A DNA stretch of 64,000 bases from Fodinicurvata halophila (GTDB taxonomy: Bacteria > Pseudomonadota > Alphaproteobacteria > Kiloniellales > DSM-21159). The notes under the pieces are model-generated. The model saw only the letters and a list, made by a program, of their open reading frames with translations. It did no database searches and was not told where the DNA came from. How positions within the stretch are numbered: position 1 is the stretch's first letter; the number at the start of each line of letters is the position of its first letter. Below are positions 8,895-18,239 of this stretch, in pieces. Both the position numbers and the translations under genes were made by a program. The stretch spans positions 212,784 through 276,783 of the forward strand of contig NZ_JBHSCW010000006.1 of the NCBI RefSeq assembly GCF_042651425.1. The letters are read 5' to 3'.

Positions 8895-9389
8895 TTACCC
8901 AGTTGCTGCAGCCTTTCGGCCCCGCTTCGCCGAACCTTTCTTGGTACCCTTTGCGGCCTTTGAGGTCTTTGGAGCTTCCGGCATATCTTTGCTCCGCTTA
9001 CCCAAACCAATCTGCTTAGCAAGTGAAGACCGTTGCTCCGCATAGTTCGGGGCCACCATCGGGTAGTCCGGCGAAAGGTTCCACTTCTCCCGGTATTCCT
9101 CGGGAGTCATGCCGTACGCCGTTTTCAGGTGGCGCTTCAGCATCTTGAGCTTCTTTCCGTCCTCCAGACAGATGATATAATCCGGCTGCACCGACTTATT
9201 GATGGGAACGGCGGGTACTTTCTTGGGTTCTTCCGGGGCAGGCTGGCCCGATTCTGCCAATGCCTCATGCACTGACCGAATCAGCCCGGGAACGTCGGAC
9301 GAGGCGACCGAATTCCGCCGTACATGGGCAGCGACGATTTCCGTTGTATACGTCAACAGCTCTAGGTCTGTCGGTTCATTGTCAGCCAT
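8895..9389 (-). CDS. mucR: Ros/MucR-family zinc-finger transcriptional regulator
   Basis: A 164-residue protein with the typical N-terminal helical oligomerisation part (residues 1-50) and a single Ros-type zinc finger near residues 74-105, starting IICLEDGKKLKMLKRHL and continuing YGMTPEEYREKW. The C-terminus is basic (KGTKKGSAKRGRKAA). MucR proteins are alphaproteobacterial nucleoid-associated regulators that bind AT-rich promoters and control exopolysaccharide, motility and horizontally gained genes. The ATG at 9389 has TAGGA seven bases upstream. The gene stands alone, with about 300 bp of non-coding DNA upstream for its promoter. Its presence next to AT-rich foreign DNA is consistent with a silencing role, which is inference. 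Confidence 0.92.
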   Translation of the reverse strand: MADNEPTDLELLTYTTEIVAAHVRRNSVASSDVPGLIRSVHEALAESGQPAPEEPKKVPAVPINKSVQPDYIICLEDGKKLKMLKRHLKTAYGMTPEEYREKWNLSPDYPMVAPNYAEQRSSLAKQIGLGKRSKDMPEAPKTSKAAKGTKKGSAKRGRKAAATG

Positions 9390-9688
9390 TGTAATTCCTA
9401 TTCTACCCAGCCCAGATCTACCCTAAACCAAGGACCAAGAATCCAATATTTAAGATCCTGAACCATGAAGGAGTTATGTATTTACCCCTATTAGCTTAAA
9501 AGCTTGGCTTTGCCAAATACTTAATACTTTCCTAAAAACCTTACCATCTTACCAACTATGTTTATTCTAGATCGAAGGGGGTATTTCTCCTGGTTTCGCT
9601 GTCCCCTAATTCCCAGCCTCCAGTCACCTTAGGCCCAAGAACACCTCAGGAGCCTGCTTACATAAGGTGAGGTCATGGCGGAGACTGA

Positions 9689-10384
9689 CTACAGCGCGAA
9701 AATCGCTGCGCTGCGCATATTGCGGACCAAGTCCACCGCCTCGCCGTTCCAATGGAAGTGATAGTGGTCGCCCTGGACCGGTATATCCATGAGGTCGGGC
9801 CAGAACACCGCCACGCAGTTCCCCTCGGGAGAGCGCACGCTGCGGAAGACAAGCCCGTTGCTTCCCTGCCCACGCAACCGTCGGCCAAGTTCCTGGGGCA
9901 CACTGTAGTCATCCGGATCATGACAGTCAGGGAAGGGGCGGACGTCGTGCAGATCGAGATCTATGCTGTTCACGAGCAGCCGGAATTGCGACGTCCAGCC
10001 CGGTTCCTCGTCACTGGCGGTCATGGCGACGGCATGATGGTGCGCCACCTCATAGATCGCCACCGCCTCGCTGTCCCCGGCGCTGTAGACGCCATAGATC
10101 CCATCGGTGAAACGGTCCGGCCGATCGGTGGAAGCATGGACGAAGGGCGCCATGAGCCAGCCCGCCCCCGGGCCGCTCACGCGCCGCTCGGGTGGGACAA
10201 GGTCGAGCCGTCCGAGATGCTCCCAGATCCGCGGATTGGTCTTGGACTCCGCCGAGGCCAGGGCCTCCCAATCCCTGGGGTCGGCAACGTCCTCGAAGAG
10301 ATCGATGGGCGGGTGGATCGAGCGGATGACCCGGTACGCCCGGGGCCAGGAGATATGGGCGAGATCGGGCCGGACCCTCACCAA
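9689..10384 (-). CDS. RES-domain toxin
   Basis: A 231-residue RES-family protein. The three name-giving residues are visible: Arg in RAYRVIRS near residue 18, Glu in AVAIYEVAHHHA around residue 112, and Ser in GLVFRSVRSPEG near 181. RES toxins of the Xre-RES type degrade NAD+ in the cytoplasm and stop growth. Its start overlaps the end of the antitoxin gene by seven bases, the usual arrangement of these pairs with the antitoxin first. The pair may stabilise the accessory island or act in abortive infection. Confidence 0.9.
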   Translation of the reverse strand: MVRVRPDLAHISWPRAYRVIRSIHPPIDLFEDVADPRDWEALASAESKTNPRIWEHLGRLDLVPPERRVSGPGAGWLMAPFVHASTDRPDRFTDGIYGVYSAGDSEAVAIYEVAHHHAVAMTASDEEPGWTSQFRLLVNSIDLDLHDVRPFPDCHDPDDYSVPQELGRRLRGQGSNGLVFRSVRSPEGNCVAVFWPDLMDIPVQGDHYHFHWNGEAVDLVRNMRSAAIFAL

Positions 10385-10788
10385 CCGCTACGCTCCGCAT
10401 CGAGATAGGCGCGCACACGCTGCAGGGAAAAGATGTCCCCCTCGGCCATGACATCTCCCGGCGCACGGCCGCCGAAGACGCGATTCGGCTTCTTGACCCA
10501 GGCATAGCCTCTGGCCGGATCCGAGAAGAGATAGCGCAATCCCTTATGGATGCCCATGAGAAGCGAGAGCCGGGTGGCCAGATCGCGATCGATGCGACCG
10601 ATGTCCCCGGCTTTCCAGCGCGCATAGGTCCGCTGCGGAAGACCGCCGAGGATTTCCTGGGCCTGTGCCGTCGTGATCTGCCATTTGTCGAAAAGCCGAA
10701 GCACAGTGCGTGCCATGGCCCGCGCTTCTTCAGCGGTGATTCTTGGGTTCTCCGGATTGGCTTTGGTCTTCTCGAGTTCCTGCAGCAT
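10378..10788 (-). CDS. Xre/ParS-type antitoxin (MbcA-like) of the RES pair
   Basis: The start is placed at the ATG at 10788, with AAGGAG seven bases upstream, rather than the ATG at 10836 which falls inside the promoter. That gives 136 residues. The N-terminal half has an Xre-like helix-turn-helix (TTAQAQEILGGLPQRTYARWK), and the C-terminal half is the MbcA/ParS/Xre toxin-binding part (LLMGIHKGLRYLF, WVKKPNRVFGGRAP, GDIFSLQRVRAYLDAE). Such antitoxins cap the RES active site and repress their own promoter. It overlaps the toxin gene by seven bases, indicating translational coupling. Confidence 0.9.
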   Translation of the reverse strand: MLQELEKTKANPENPRITAEEARAMARTVLRLFDKWQITTAQAQEILGGLPQRTYARWKAGDIGRIDRDLATRLSLLMGIHKGLRYLFSDPARGYAWVKKPNRVFGGRAPGDVMAEGDIFSLQRVRAYLDAERSGW

Positions 10789-10807
10789 GGCTTCACTCCT
10801 TTGGCAT

Positions 10808-10836
10808 AATGTAGGGGTAATTAAGCCATTTGGCAA
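10808..10836 (-). promoter_or_regulatory. Sigma-70-like promoter of the RES/Xre operon
   Basis: On the minus strand TTGCCA (10836-10831) and TACATT (10813-10808) are separated by exactly 17 bases. Transcription would start near 10800, just ahead of the AAGGAG ribosome site of the antitoxin. Autorepression by the antitoxin is expected from the family. Confidence 0.6.
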
Positions 10837-11185
10837 TGTCCTGCTTGGTGAGGAAGCTCATGATGGTGGACACATGGTCCTTGGAGCATCACTCAATTGC
10901 GACTAGATGGTTAATACCATTTTATGGTGTTCTTCTATCCGGGCAGGCCTTTTCTGTATCTAGCCCCTTTTGCCGCTTTTCCAGACCACTGGAATGCTTC
11001 TTTACGAAGATTCATAAGTTCCGCTGGTGTGTCACAAGCTATGACTGCAAACCAGAGAGGTATATGGTCACACTCAAACTCGGCTCACATCATATTTGCT
11101 TGAAGTCTTATGTATCTAGTCCCAACCAACCGAACAGATTTCCAACTTCCAGGGGGTGCATGATCTTTGACAAATACAACCAGAA
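10837..11185. other. Intergenic region between the toxin-antitoxin pair and the Shango genes
   Basis: No gene is supported. A plus-strand frame at 10830-11189 has no recognisable domain or ribosome site. The two flanking gene sets are divergent, so the region must hold both promoters. Confidence 0.5.
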
Positions 11186-11244
11186 TTGACAGCTTACTCT
11201 TGGGTATTCTGTATCAGCCATCGAATTTATAAAACTGATGGCTG
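11186..11244 (+). promoter_or_regulatory. Candidate promoter and 8-bp inverted repeat ahead of the Shango operon
   Basis: A perfect -35 box TTGACA lies at 11186-11191 and a poor -10 (CTGTAT, 11209-11214) is spaced 17 bases away. Immediately downstream, CAGCCATC (11215-11222) and GATGGCTG (11237-11244) form an exact inverted repeat around an AT-rich loop, 16 bases before the first start codon. The repeat could be an operator or an RNA hairpin in the leader. Confidence 0.45.
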
Positions 11245-11259
11245 CATGGGGGGCATGCC

Positions 11260-13599
11260 ATGGAATGGGTTGTTGGCGTTATAGCGTTCTTTGTTCTCAT
11301 CCACATGCTGGGAAAATTGAAGCCAAAGAGCGCGCCCTCACGAAAACGAAAGTCATCGAAAACTCGCTCCGCTCCCGGAACTAATGCACAAAGATCAACG
11401 GCTCGGATGTCAAAGCCCGATATCCATGGATACGTCGACGATGGCGGAATGGCGAGTTTCGTACGCAGCCCAAACCGTGAAGAGAAAAGTTCGAACAAGC
11501 GTCCGGGAGAATGGATAGGGCCCGATCAGGTTATAGAGTTCAAAGGCCAACGCATCGAAGGGGGCAATTTCTATCTTGGCGGCCGTCTGCCTTCGCTCTC
11601 CTATTCCGGACAGGAAGCTTCCCTTATTGATGACCACCTTTCCATTCGGGCTGCCAGTCCGGATTATTCTGACGAAACTTTGGGATATTGGCCGAAGTAC
11701 AATCAGCTATCGCCAAAATGTAGAGGGGCGTATCTAGCCTGGCTGTCGAGCAGCCGTGATCGCACGGATGTGCCGATCGGATATGTCTTCATCTACTTCT
11801 ATGGCCTGGAAAGACGCGGCGTTCACGATTCCCGCCAGAAGGATGCGGTTACAGATGCAGAGTTCAGGGAGTTGGCGGCAGAGGTTCGTCGCCTCCTGTC
11901 GATTTATAGCTATAATCGCTCATTTTCGGCGTACGGCCGCAGGCTACTGGAATGGATGGCTCTGCTCAGGCCTGATGTGGTCGAGTTAACCGATGAAGAG
12001 ATTCTGGATCACAGCCTGAGGCAGGCATTCTCATTGAGAGTTGGCCGGTATGCTGTGTCGGGACAGCCGATCGACCCCACAACTGCATTCCTGTGGTTGC
12101 GGTTTTCCGAGGAGTTCACTTTCAGAGCACCAGCGCGACGTTGCTACGATGAATTCAAAGAGCTTTTTCGGCTGAAATATGAAGAGAAGTATGGCGAAGG
12201 CTTCAAGGTTAAGCCAAACAAGACTCTGTTTCGTCCCACCTATCATCCCGCAAGCGGCACTTTAAGGGGACAGGAGCTTGAGGAACTCGAGCTTCCCGAC
12301 CCCACTGGCCTCAAGTCTCATCAGAAGAAGGTCGCTCGTATTGGTGATGAATGCTGTGACGAGCTTGATGCCTACAGCAGATATCTGGGACGCAATGATG
12401 AAGATGAGCCAGGTCTGGAAGGGCTTCTGCTTCTACCGAATGAACTGCTCGAGGCACGGCAGGATGGCACTCTTGAGAATATCCAGCAGTGGGCCAGTGA
12501 TATTATCGATCAACGAGAAGGCCAAGTTTCAACGCGCGATTTCTGGGCGCAAGTAAACGATGAAAAGGTAACCAAGCTCAACAAGAAAGAGATTACCTTA
12601 TTACAAGCCGTGGGCGACAAAGCCGGATTTGGCTTTGCTCCGGATCCACGCTGGCATGACGCAAAGCCCAAGGCAGAAGACACGATCGTATTATTCGACA
12701 CTTCACCCGGCCCAGACTACGAACCTTCATCTGCATTCTATGAAACGGGTATGTCCGTGCGTCTGGGGGCCATGGTTGCGCAGGGGGACGGACATGTACA
12801 TACGGACGAAGCTCAAATCCTGAAATCACTTATCGAAGAGCATCCTGAACTTCGAGACGTCGAGCGCAGAAGTTTGCTCGCCTATTTGCAATATCGACTG
12901 ATCAACAAACCCAGCACAGCCGGTCTCAAGGCGCGTTTGGAGGAACTGTCTGAAGAGGCAAAGCATGCCGTAAGCCGCTTTTTGGTCTCGGTTGCTCTCG
13001 CTGATGGTGTCGTCACACCTGATGAGATTCGACAACTCGAAAAGCTCTATACGCAGCTCGGGCTCGATAAGTCATTGGTTAGCAGTGATGTTCATGGAGT
13101 TACTGCTACACGTGCTCCGGCAGACTACAAGGAAGCTGATCAGTCATCGGCCAGCAAACCGGCGCATACTGATAAAGCCGCAACAGGACGTGAAGCCTTT
13201 AGACTTGATGAGTCTGTGCTTGCCTTCCACGCGAGCGAAACGCGGGATGTCCAGAGTATGCTCGGCCGGATATTTGCCGAGGAAGGCGCCGAAGAGAACA
13301 AGGCTGATGAGGAAGAAGTTCTCTCACAGCCAGCAGATCCTCAGTCCACCAATGGCGCTATCAATGGACTGGATGCTGCCCACAGTGCTCTTTATCTGCA
13401 GATGACCGAAAGAGAGACCTGGAGCCGCACTCAGATTGAGACACTGTGCAATGAGATGGAATTAATGATGGACGGGGCCCTTGAGGCCATCAACGACTGG
13501 GCGTTCGACACAGTTGATGATGCCGTTATCGAGGATGCAGGGGACACTATTTATATGCGTCCGGATGTTGTCGATGAAATCGCGGAAAGGGTGGAGTAA
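11260..13599 (+). CDS. sngA: Shango component A: TerB-N / TerB / TerB-C protein
   Basis: A 779-residue protein. Residues 1-19 are a hydrophobic N-terminal segment followed by a basic linker, suggesting membrane attachment. Residues about 115-340 resemble the TerB-N domain (LGYWPKYNQLSP, GAYLAWLSSSR, IGYVFIYFYGLERR). A TerB-like helical domain is at about residues 555-620 (RFLVSVALADGVVTPDEIRQL), with acidic residues fit for metal binding, and a TerB-C region lies near the C-terminus. TerB modules occur in tellurite-resistance and stress systems and in Shango. It leads a tight operon (6 bp to the ATPase gene), and this gene order and domain set match Shango (SngA, SngB, SngC). How TerB senses infection is not known to me. 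Confidence 0.82.
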   Translation: MEWVVGVIAFFVLIHMLGKLKPKSAPSRKRKSSKTRSAPGTNAQRSTARMSKPDIHGYVDDGGMASFVRSPNREEKSSNKRPGEWIGPDQVIEFKGQRIEGGNFYLGGRLPSLSYSGQEASLIDDHLSIRAASPDYSDETLGYWPKYNQLSPKCRGAYLAWLSSSRDRTDVPIGYVFIYFYGLERRGVHDSRQKDAVTDAEFRELAAEVRRLLSIYSYNRSFSAYGRRLLEWMALLRPDVVELTDEEILDHSLRQAFSLRVGRYAVSGQPIDPTTAFLWLRFSEEFTFRAPARRCYDEFKELFRLKYEEKYGEGFKVKPNKTLFRPTYHPASGTLRGQELEELELPDPTGLKSHQKKVARIGDECCDELDAYSRYLGRNDEDEPGLEGLLLLPNELLEARQDGTLENIQQWASDIIDQREGQVSTRDFWAQVNDEKVTKLNKKEITLLQAVGDKAGFGFAPDPRWHDAKPKAEDTIVLFDTSPGPDYEPSSAFYETGMSVRLGAMVAQGDGHVHTDEAQILKSLIEEHPELRDVERRSLLAYLQYRLINKPSTAGLKARLEELSEEAKHAVSRFLVSVALADGVVTPDEIRQLEKLYTQLGLDKSLVSSDVHGVTATRAPADYKEADQSSASKPAHTDKAATGREAFRLDESVLAFHASETRDVQSMLGRIFAEEGAEENKADEEEVLSQPADPQSTNGAINGLDAAHSALYLQMTERETWSRTQIETLCNEMELMMDGALEAINDWAFDTVDDAVIEDAGDTIYMRPDVVDEIAERVE

Positions 13600-13605
13600 G
13601 AGCGT

Positions 13606-14946
13606 ATGACCAACAAAGCAATTCGGACGCGTGAACGTGACGCAATTATCCAGTCCCTAAGGTCAGGCGTCACTCCGCGATTGGGTATCCAACACATTCA
13701 AGTCGGACGCGCAAAAGAGATCGAGGCCCTCACGCAGGACCTGGACCGGATCGCTGATGGCGGTTCTGCGTTTCGCCTGGTAATCGGTGAGTACGGTTCG
13801 GGAAAAACATTCTTTCTCGGGGTTATTCGCTCCATTGCGCTGCAAAAGAAGTTGGTTTGTATCAACGCAGACCTCTCACCCGATCGCCGCCTGCATGCCA
13901 GTGGAGGTCAGGCACGAAACCTCTATTCCGAATTGATGCGCAATATGGCGACCCGGAACAAACCGGACGGCAATGCACTGAACAGCGTTGTTGAACGCTT
14001 TGTTACCGAAGCTCGTAAGGAGGCTGATTCTCAGGGGCGTAATGTTCAGGATGTTATTCACGACCGACTGTCTGCACTTACGGAAATGGTCGGCGGCTAT
14101 GACTTTGCGTCCGTAATCAACGCCTATTGGCGCGGCCACGAAGAGGGCAATGAAACACTGAAAACCAATGCTATCCGTTGGCTGCGGGCTGAATACTCCA
14201 CGAAGACGGAGGCGCGATCAGACCTTGGTGTACGCACGATCATTGATGATGCGTCTTTATATGACGCATTAAAGCTGATGAGTCTGTTCGTGCGCCAGGC
14301 AGGTTACAGTGGGCTTCTGGTTAATCTTGATGAGATGGTGAATCTCTACAAGTTGGCCTCGGCTCAGGCACGTCGAGCCAATTACGAGCAGATCCTGCGT
14401 ATGCTCAATGATTGCCTTCAAGGCTCCGTGGAAGGACTTGGTTTCCTGCTGGGCGGAACACCGGAGTTCCTGATGGATCCGCGCAAGGGACTTTACAGCT
14501 ACGAAGCTCTGCAGTCCCGACTGGCCGAGAACAGCTTTGCCAAGCAGGCAGGTGTTGTGGACTACAACTCTCCAAGCCTGCATCTGGCCACGTTGACACC
14601 CGAGGAACTCTACATCCTCTTGCAAAATCTCAGGCATGTTTATGCCAGCGGTAATCCGGATGAATACCTGGTGCCGGACGAGGCTTTGAAAGCCTTTCTA
14701 AGCCATATCCATCAGACGGTCGGCTCTGCGTATTTCCAAACGCCTCGGAGCATCATCAAAGCGTTCCTGGACATGCTCTCCGTGATGGAGCAACACCCCG
14801 AGATTCAGTGGTCAGACCTCGTTGCCAAGGTCGAACTCGAAGAGGATCGCCCCGACGATCTGGACGAAGAAATCCCGGACAATGCGGGTAGCCAGCAACA
14901 GGAAACCTCTTCCGAAGAAGATGGGCTGGCGGATTTCAGACTGTAG
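13606..14946 (+). CDS. sngB: Shango component B: P-loop ATPase of the DUF2791/BrxD-like type
   Basis: A 446-residue AAA-like ATPase. Walker A is GEYGSGKTFF near residues 61-70, Walker B is in GLLVNLDEMVNLYK near residue 240, and GFLLGGTPEFL with RLAENSF resembles sensor and arginine-finger regions. The overall wording (LGIQHIQVGRAKEI, LVCINADLSPDRRL) matches the DUF2791 family shared with BrxD of type 2 BREX. It starts 6 bp after the TerB gene, and its TAG stop directly abuts the ATG of the helicase gene, so the three are translated as a unit. It probably loads or regulates the helicase by ATP hydrolysis. Confidence 0.85.
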   Translation: MTNKAIRTRERDAIIQSLRSGVTPRLGIQHIQVGRAKEIEALTQDLDRIADGGSAFRLVIGEYGSGKTFFLGVIRSIALQKKLVCINADLSPDRRLHASGGQARNLYSELMRNMATRNKPDGNALNSVVERFVTEARKEADSQGRNVQDVIHDRLSALTEMVGGYDFASVINAYWRGHEEGNETLKTNAIRWLRAEYSTKTEARSDLGVRTIIDDASLYDALKLMSLFVRQAGYSGLLVNLDEMVNLYKLASAQARRANYEQILRMLNDCLQGSVEGLGFLLGGTPEFLMDPRKGLYSYEALQSRLAENSFAKQAGVVDYNSPSLHLATLTPEELYILLQNLRHVYASGNPDEYLVPDEALKAFLSHIHQTVGSAYFQTPRSIIKAFLDMLSVMEQHPEIQWSDLVAKVELEEDRPDDLDEEIPDNAGSQQQETSSEEDGLADFRL

Positions 14947-17148
14947 ATGGGAACGGATGCCGAGAAGCTGGATTTTCGCATCCAGCGCTGGATCTACAAA
15001 CAAGGCTGGCCTGACCTCAGGACCATACAAAAGCACGCCATCGAGCCGATCCTGGCGGCTGATCAGGATATCCTGATCAGCGCCTCGACAGCCGCGGGCA
15101 AAACCGAGGCTGCTTTCCTGCCTGCCTTGACGGCGATTGGCGACGATGAAGACGGCTTCGGCATCCTCTACATCAGCCCACTGAAAGCCCTCATCAACGA
15201 CCAGTACAGACGCCTCGAGCTGCTCTGCGAAGCGCTGGATATGCAGGTGACTCCATGGCATGGCGATGCCCCTCAAAAAGGCAAGGAGCATGCACGCAAG
15301 TCACCATCTGGTGTCTTGATGATCACCCCGGAATCCCTGGAAGCCATGCTGGTCACCCGAGCGGGATGGGTACGCTGGGCTTTCGGAAATCTGAAGTACG
15401 TCATCATCGATGAGTTCCATAGTTTCATAGGCTCCGAACGCGGCCAGCATTTGCTCTCTATCCTAACGCGCCTCGAGCATCTGACCGGGCGTCTGGAAGC
15501 CCCAGTGCCGCGCATAGCGCTTTCGGCAACCCTGGGCGAACTGGAACTGGTTCCTGCAGCACTCAGGCCGAATGGATCTCTGTCATGCAAGATTCTGACT
15601 GATCCGAACGCGCAGTCCGGGGTCAAGGTTCAGGTTCGCGGCTATCTGGATCCTGCATTACGCGATGAAGAAGATCGCCGCCCTCTTGCTGAGGATCGGG
15701 TTGTTCAGGACATCTACGATATCTGTCGGGGCGATTCTCATCTCGTATTTGCCAATTCACGAGGCCGCACGGAAGCGATTGCGGCCAGTCTGGCGGAACT
15801 TTCTGACAAAAACGGGGTGCCCAACGAATTCTTTCCTCATCACGGATCGCTTGCCCGTGACCTGCGTCACGAACTGGAATCGCGACTACAGAAGGAAGAC
15901 AAACCGACCACAGCAATTTGCACCATGACGTTGGAGCTCGGCATCGATATCGGGAAGGTCCAATCCATTGTACAGGTCACACCACCTCATTCGGTTTCCA
16001 GTCTTCGTCAACGCATGGGTCGTTCGGGCCGCCGCGGGGAGCCTTCTGTTCTAAGGATGCTCATCTCGGAGCCGGAGATTACAGGCGATACAGCGTTACC
16101 CAATCGTCTTCGGTTAAACCTTGTCCAATCCCTGGCCATGGTTCGGTTATTAATCGCTGATAAATGGTTCGAGCCTCCGGATACGAGTCAGTATCACTTC
16201 TCGACATTGTTCCATCAGGTGCTCGCGACCACGGCCCAATGGGGCGGCATTCGAGCTGACCGGCTCTATGCACTGCTGTGTAAACAAGGCCCCTTTCAGA
16301 AGGTCAGTCCTGAACAGTTCAAAACACTATTGCACGAAATGGGACAGCAAGAATATCTGACACAGCTGACCAGTGGTGAACTGACGCTCGGTGTCGAAGG
16401 CGAACGTTTGGTGGATCACTACACCTTTTACGCAGTCTTCGAGACACCCGAGGAATACCGCATCGAGAACAAAGGAAGGACCATTGGCACAGTGCCAGTG
16501 GAATCCATGCTCCTTCCCGAGCAGCATATCGTTTTTGCGGGCAAGCGCTGGATCGTGCTCGAAGTTGATTCCGATAAAAAGGTAGTGCGTGTTGAAGCCA
16601 CCAAGGGAGGCGACCCACCAAGATTTGGAGGGGGCGGCTTTGATCTGCACGATATCATTCGCCAGGAGATGTACAGGATATATACGTCTGGTGAATATCG
16701 TATTGAGACCTCCAGCGGGATTGTCGACTACCTCACTGAAGAAGCAAGGTCCCTCTTCCAGGAAGGCTTGCAAAGCTTCCAGGATGCCGAGCTGGCCAAT
16801 AATCCTATCTTGGAGATGGGATCGACCTGCTACATGTTTCCCTGGTTGGGGGATAGAGTAGTCAACACCTTGAGCGCCGTTTTGATGCAATCTGGCCTGA
16901 AGGCAAGTTCATTCGGTGGCATTATTGAAGTTCAGGACACAGCAGCAACCAATGTCAGGGATTGCCTAAGGAAAGCCTGCGAAGGTGGATTTTCTAATGA
17001 AATGGTACTTGCCCAGATGGTGTCAAACAAGATGGTCGAAAAATACGACGAATACCTGCCAGCGGGGCTTCTAGAAAAAGGGTATGGAAGGCGAATGTTT
17101 GACTGTCAGGGAGCAGAAGCTTGGGTGAAGGAGAATCTCATAGCTTAA
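14947..17148 (+). CDS. sngC: Shango component C: Lhr-like DEAD/DEAH superfamily 2 helicase (BrxHI-like)
   Basis: A 733-residue helicase. Motif I is STAAGKTEAAF near residue 50, motif Ia/Ib TPESLEAML, motif II is DEFH in IIDEFHSFIGSERG, motif III SATLGE, motif V TLELGIDIG and motif VI QRMGRSGRRGEPS. These are typical of the Lhr/BrxHI group that translocates on DNA. The C-terminal 300 residues are a family-specific accessory part. The start codon directly follows the stop of the ATPase gene. The pairing of DUF2791 ATPase and Lhr helicase also occurs in type 2 BREX, but no Pgl gene is present here and the TerB gene points to Shango. Confidence 0.87.
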   Translation: MGTDAEKLDFRIQRWIYKQGWPDLRTIQKHAIEPILAADQDILISASTAAGKTEAAFLPALTAIGDDEDGFGILYISPLKALINDQYRRLELLCEALDMQVTPWHGDAPQKGKEHARKSPSGVLMITPESLEAMLVTRAGWVRWAFGNLKYVIIDEFHSFIGSERGQHLLSILTRLEHLTGRLEAPVPRIALSATLGELELVPAALRPNGSLSCKILTDPNAQSGVKVQVRGYLDPALRDEEDRRPLAEDRVVQDIYDICRGDSHLVFANSRGRTEAIAASLAELSDKNGVPNEFFPHHGSLARDLRHELESRLQKEDKPTTAICTMTLELGIDIGKVQSIVQVTPPHSVSSLRQRMGRSGRRGEPSVLRMLISEPEITGDTALPNRLRLNLVQSLAMVRLLIADKWFEPPDTSQYHFSTLFHQVLATTAQWGGIRADRLYALLCKQGPFQKVSPEQFKTLLHEMGQQEYLTQLTSGELTLGVEGERLVDHYTFYAVFETPEEYRIENKGRTIGTVPVESMLLPEQHIVFAGKRWIVLEVDSDKKVVRVEATKGGDPPRFGGGGFDLHDIIRQEMYRIYTSGEYRIETSSGIVDYLTEEARSLFQEGLQSFQDAELANNPILEMGSTCYMFPWLGDRVVNTLSAVLMQSGLKASSFGGIIEVQDTAATNVRDCLRKACEGGFSNEMVLAQMVSNKMVEKYDEYLPAGLLEKGYGRRMFDCQGAEAWVKENLIA

Positions 17149-17165
17149 TGTTATGATAGTTTTCG

Positions 17166-17189
17166 CACTAGAGAACAATTTCTTTAGTG
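17166..17189. terminator. Weak hairpin between convergent Shango and Kiwa genes
   Basis: CACTAGAGAA (17166-17175) and TTTCTTTAGTG (17179-17189) can pair over about ten bases with one mismatch, 18 bp after the helicase stop. There is no clear T run, so termination may be weak. The AT-rich stretch up to 17301 holds nothing else that I can identify. Confidence 0.35.
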
Positions 17190-17301
17190 GCATTATAAAA
17201 ATATGTATATAAATATAATATCATTAGTATATTAACTAATAAATAATAATATATTATGCAACATTTAAATGTAAATTATTACTATTTCTTTTCAGGTACT
17301 T

Positions 17302-18231
17302 TTATCTTACTAATACAGGTGTTGTATCTTGTACATCATATATATGTGTTGAAAAACCAGACTTTAGTCTATGATCAAGTAACGCCTTCATAATCTGTGG
17401 GCAAGATTCCTCTGTTGCGATAATTTTACCATTCACGTCAAAATGAATATTGAACCCATATTCAGCTTGGTTGACGCGCAGTCTTTCCATAAAATCCGCA
17501 TCTCTATAGTGTCCCTTCATACGGATTGCACAAGCACGTCTTAGTTGAATTTTATTATCTCCTATATAATTCACCAGAGGAGCAACATCGACGAATGCAG
17601 CGTGGAATTCTTCCTCTTGCAAAAGTTCTGCAAAGTCATCCTTTTGAGCTTGCTTGTGACGCAGTACCGATTCGAACGCTCCCTTGTTTAATATGAGTAT
17701 ATCGCCTCTGAAAATAATAAAATCAAAGGTCTTACTCAATTCAAAATGAGGACAATTGTCAATTGCCAGTTGTTCATCTGAAAAATAAATATTTTTAAGA
17801 TTGGCTGCCTTTTTTGTCCGCCATCTCGAATCAGTTTTACGAACAGCTATTATAACATCATCTTCGATTATTATTTTTGCTAAATATAAACTTGAATTTA
17901 ATAATTGCTTAACTTTAGTAACCTTTTTCTCAGATATTTCCGCTTGTATTTCTACTAATATTTTATGTGCATAAGTCTCATCAGTTGGTATGTGTAGTGC
18001 ACTTGCTTCGTTATTCTGCGTCAAAAGACCATAATCAAGAACCTCCTCAATTCTTAACAAATCCTCCACTAATGTTGTTTTTAAAAATGCGTCTAGTTGA
18101 TCAGTCGTTTCAACCCATTTTCCGGAATATTTAGGTGCTTCTGAGGCTAACCCATTAGGCCCTTTTATAGTCCAGAATGTTACTTGGGAATTATCAAAAT
18201 CAAGTGCTCTGATATCCTCTAATACCGGCAT
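17302..18231 (-). CDS. kwaB: Kiwa protein KwaB (DUF4868)
   Basis: About 309 residues from the ATG at 18231, which has GAGGTG four bases upstream. The protein has the length and layout of DUF4868/KwaB: a variable N-terminal half and a conserved C-terminal half with FDFIIFRGDILILNKGAFE, VDVAPLVNYI, RRACAIRMKGHYRD, MERLRVNQAEYGF and a final IYDVQD. KwaB is the cytoplasmic DNA-binding partner of the two-gene Kiwa anti-phage complex, linked to inhibition of phage DNA replication and late transcription. It lies 8 bp behind kwaA. Base composition is much more AT-rich than the Shango genes next door, implying separate acquisition. Confidence 0.88.
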   Translation of the reverse strand: MPVLEDIRALDFDNSQVTFWTIKGPNGLASEAPKYSGKWVETTDQLDAFLKTTLVEDLLRIEEVLDYGLLTQNNEASALHIPTDETYAHKILVEIQAEISEKKVTKVKQLLNSSLYLAKIIIEDDVIIAVRKTDSRWRTKKAANLKNIYFSDEQLAIDNCPHFELSKTFDFIIFRGDILILNKGAFESVLRHKQAQKDDFAELLQEEEFHAAFVDVAPLVNYIGDNKIQLRRACAIRMKGHYRDADFMERLRVNQAEYGFNIHFDVNGKIIATEESCPQIMKALLDHRLKSGFSTHIYDVQDTTPVLVR

Positions 18232-18239
18232 CAATCACC

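Noticed and set aside
13606..17148. Type 2 BREX locus
   Set aside because: The ATPase and helicase resemble BrxD and BrxHI, but no PglW/X/Y/Z gene is present and a TerB gene precedes them, so Shango fits better.
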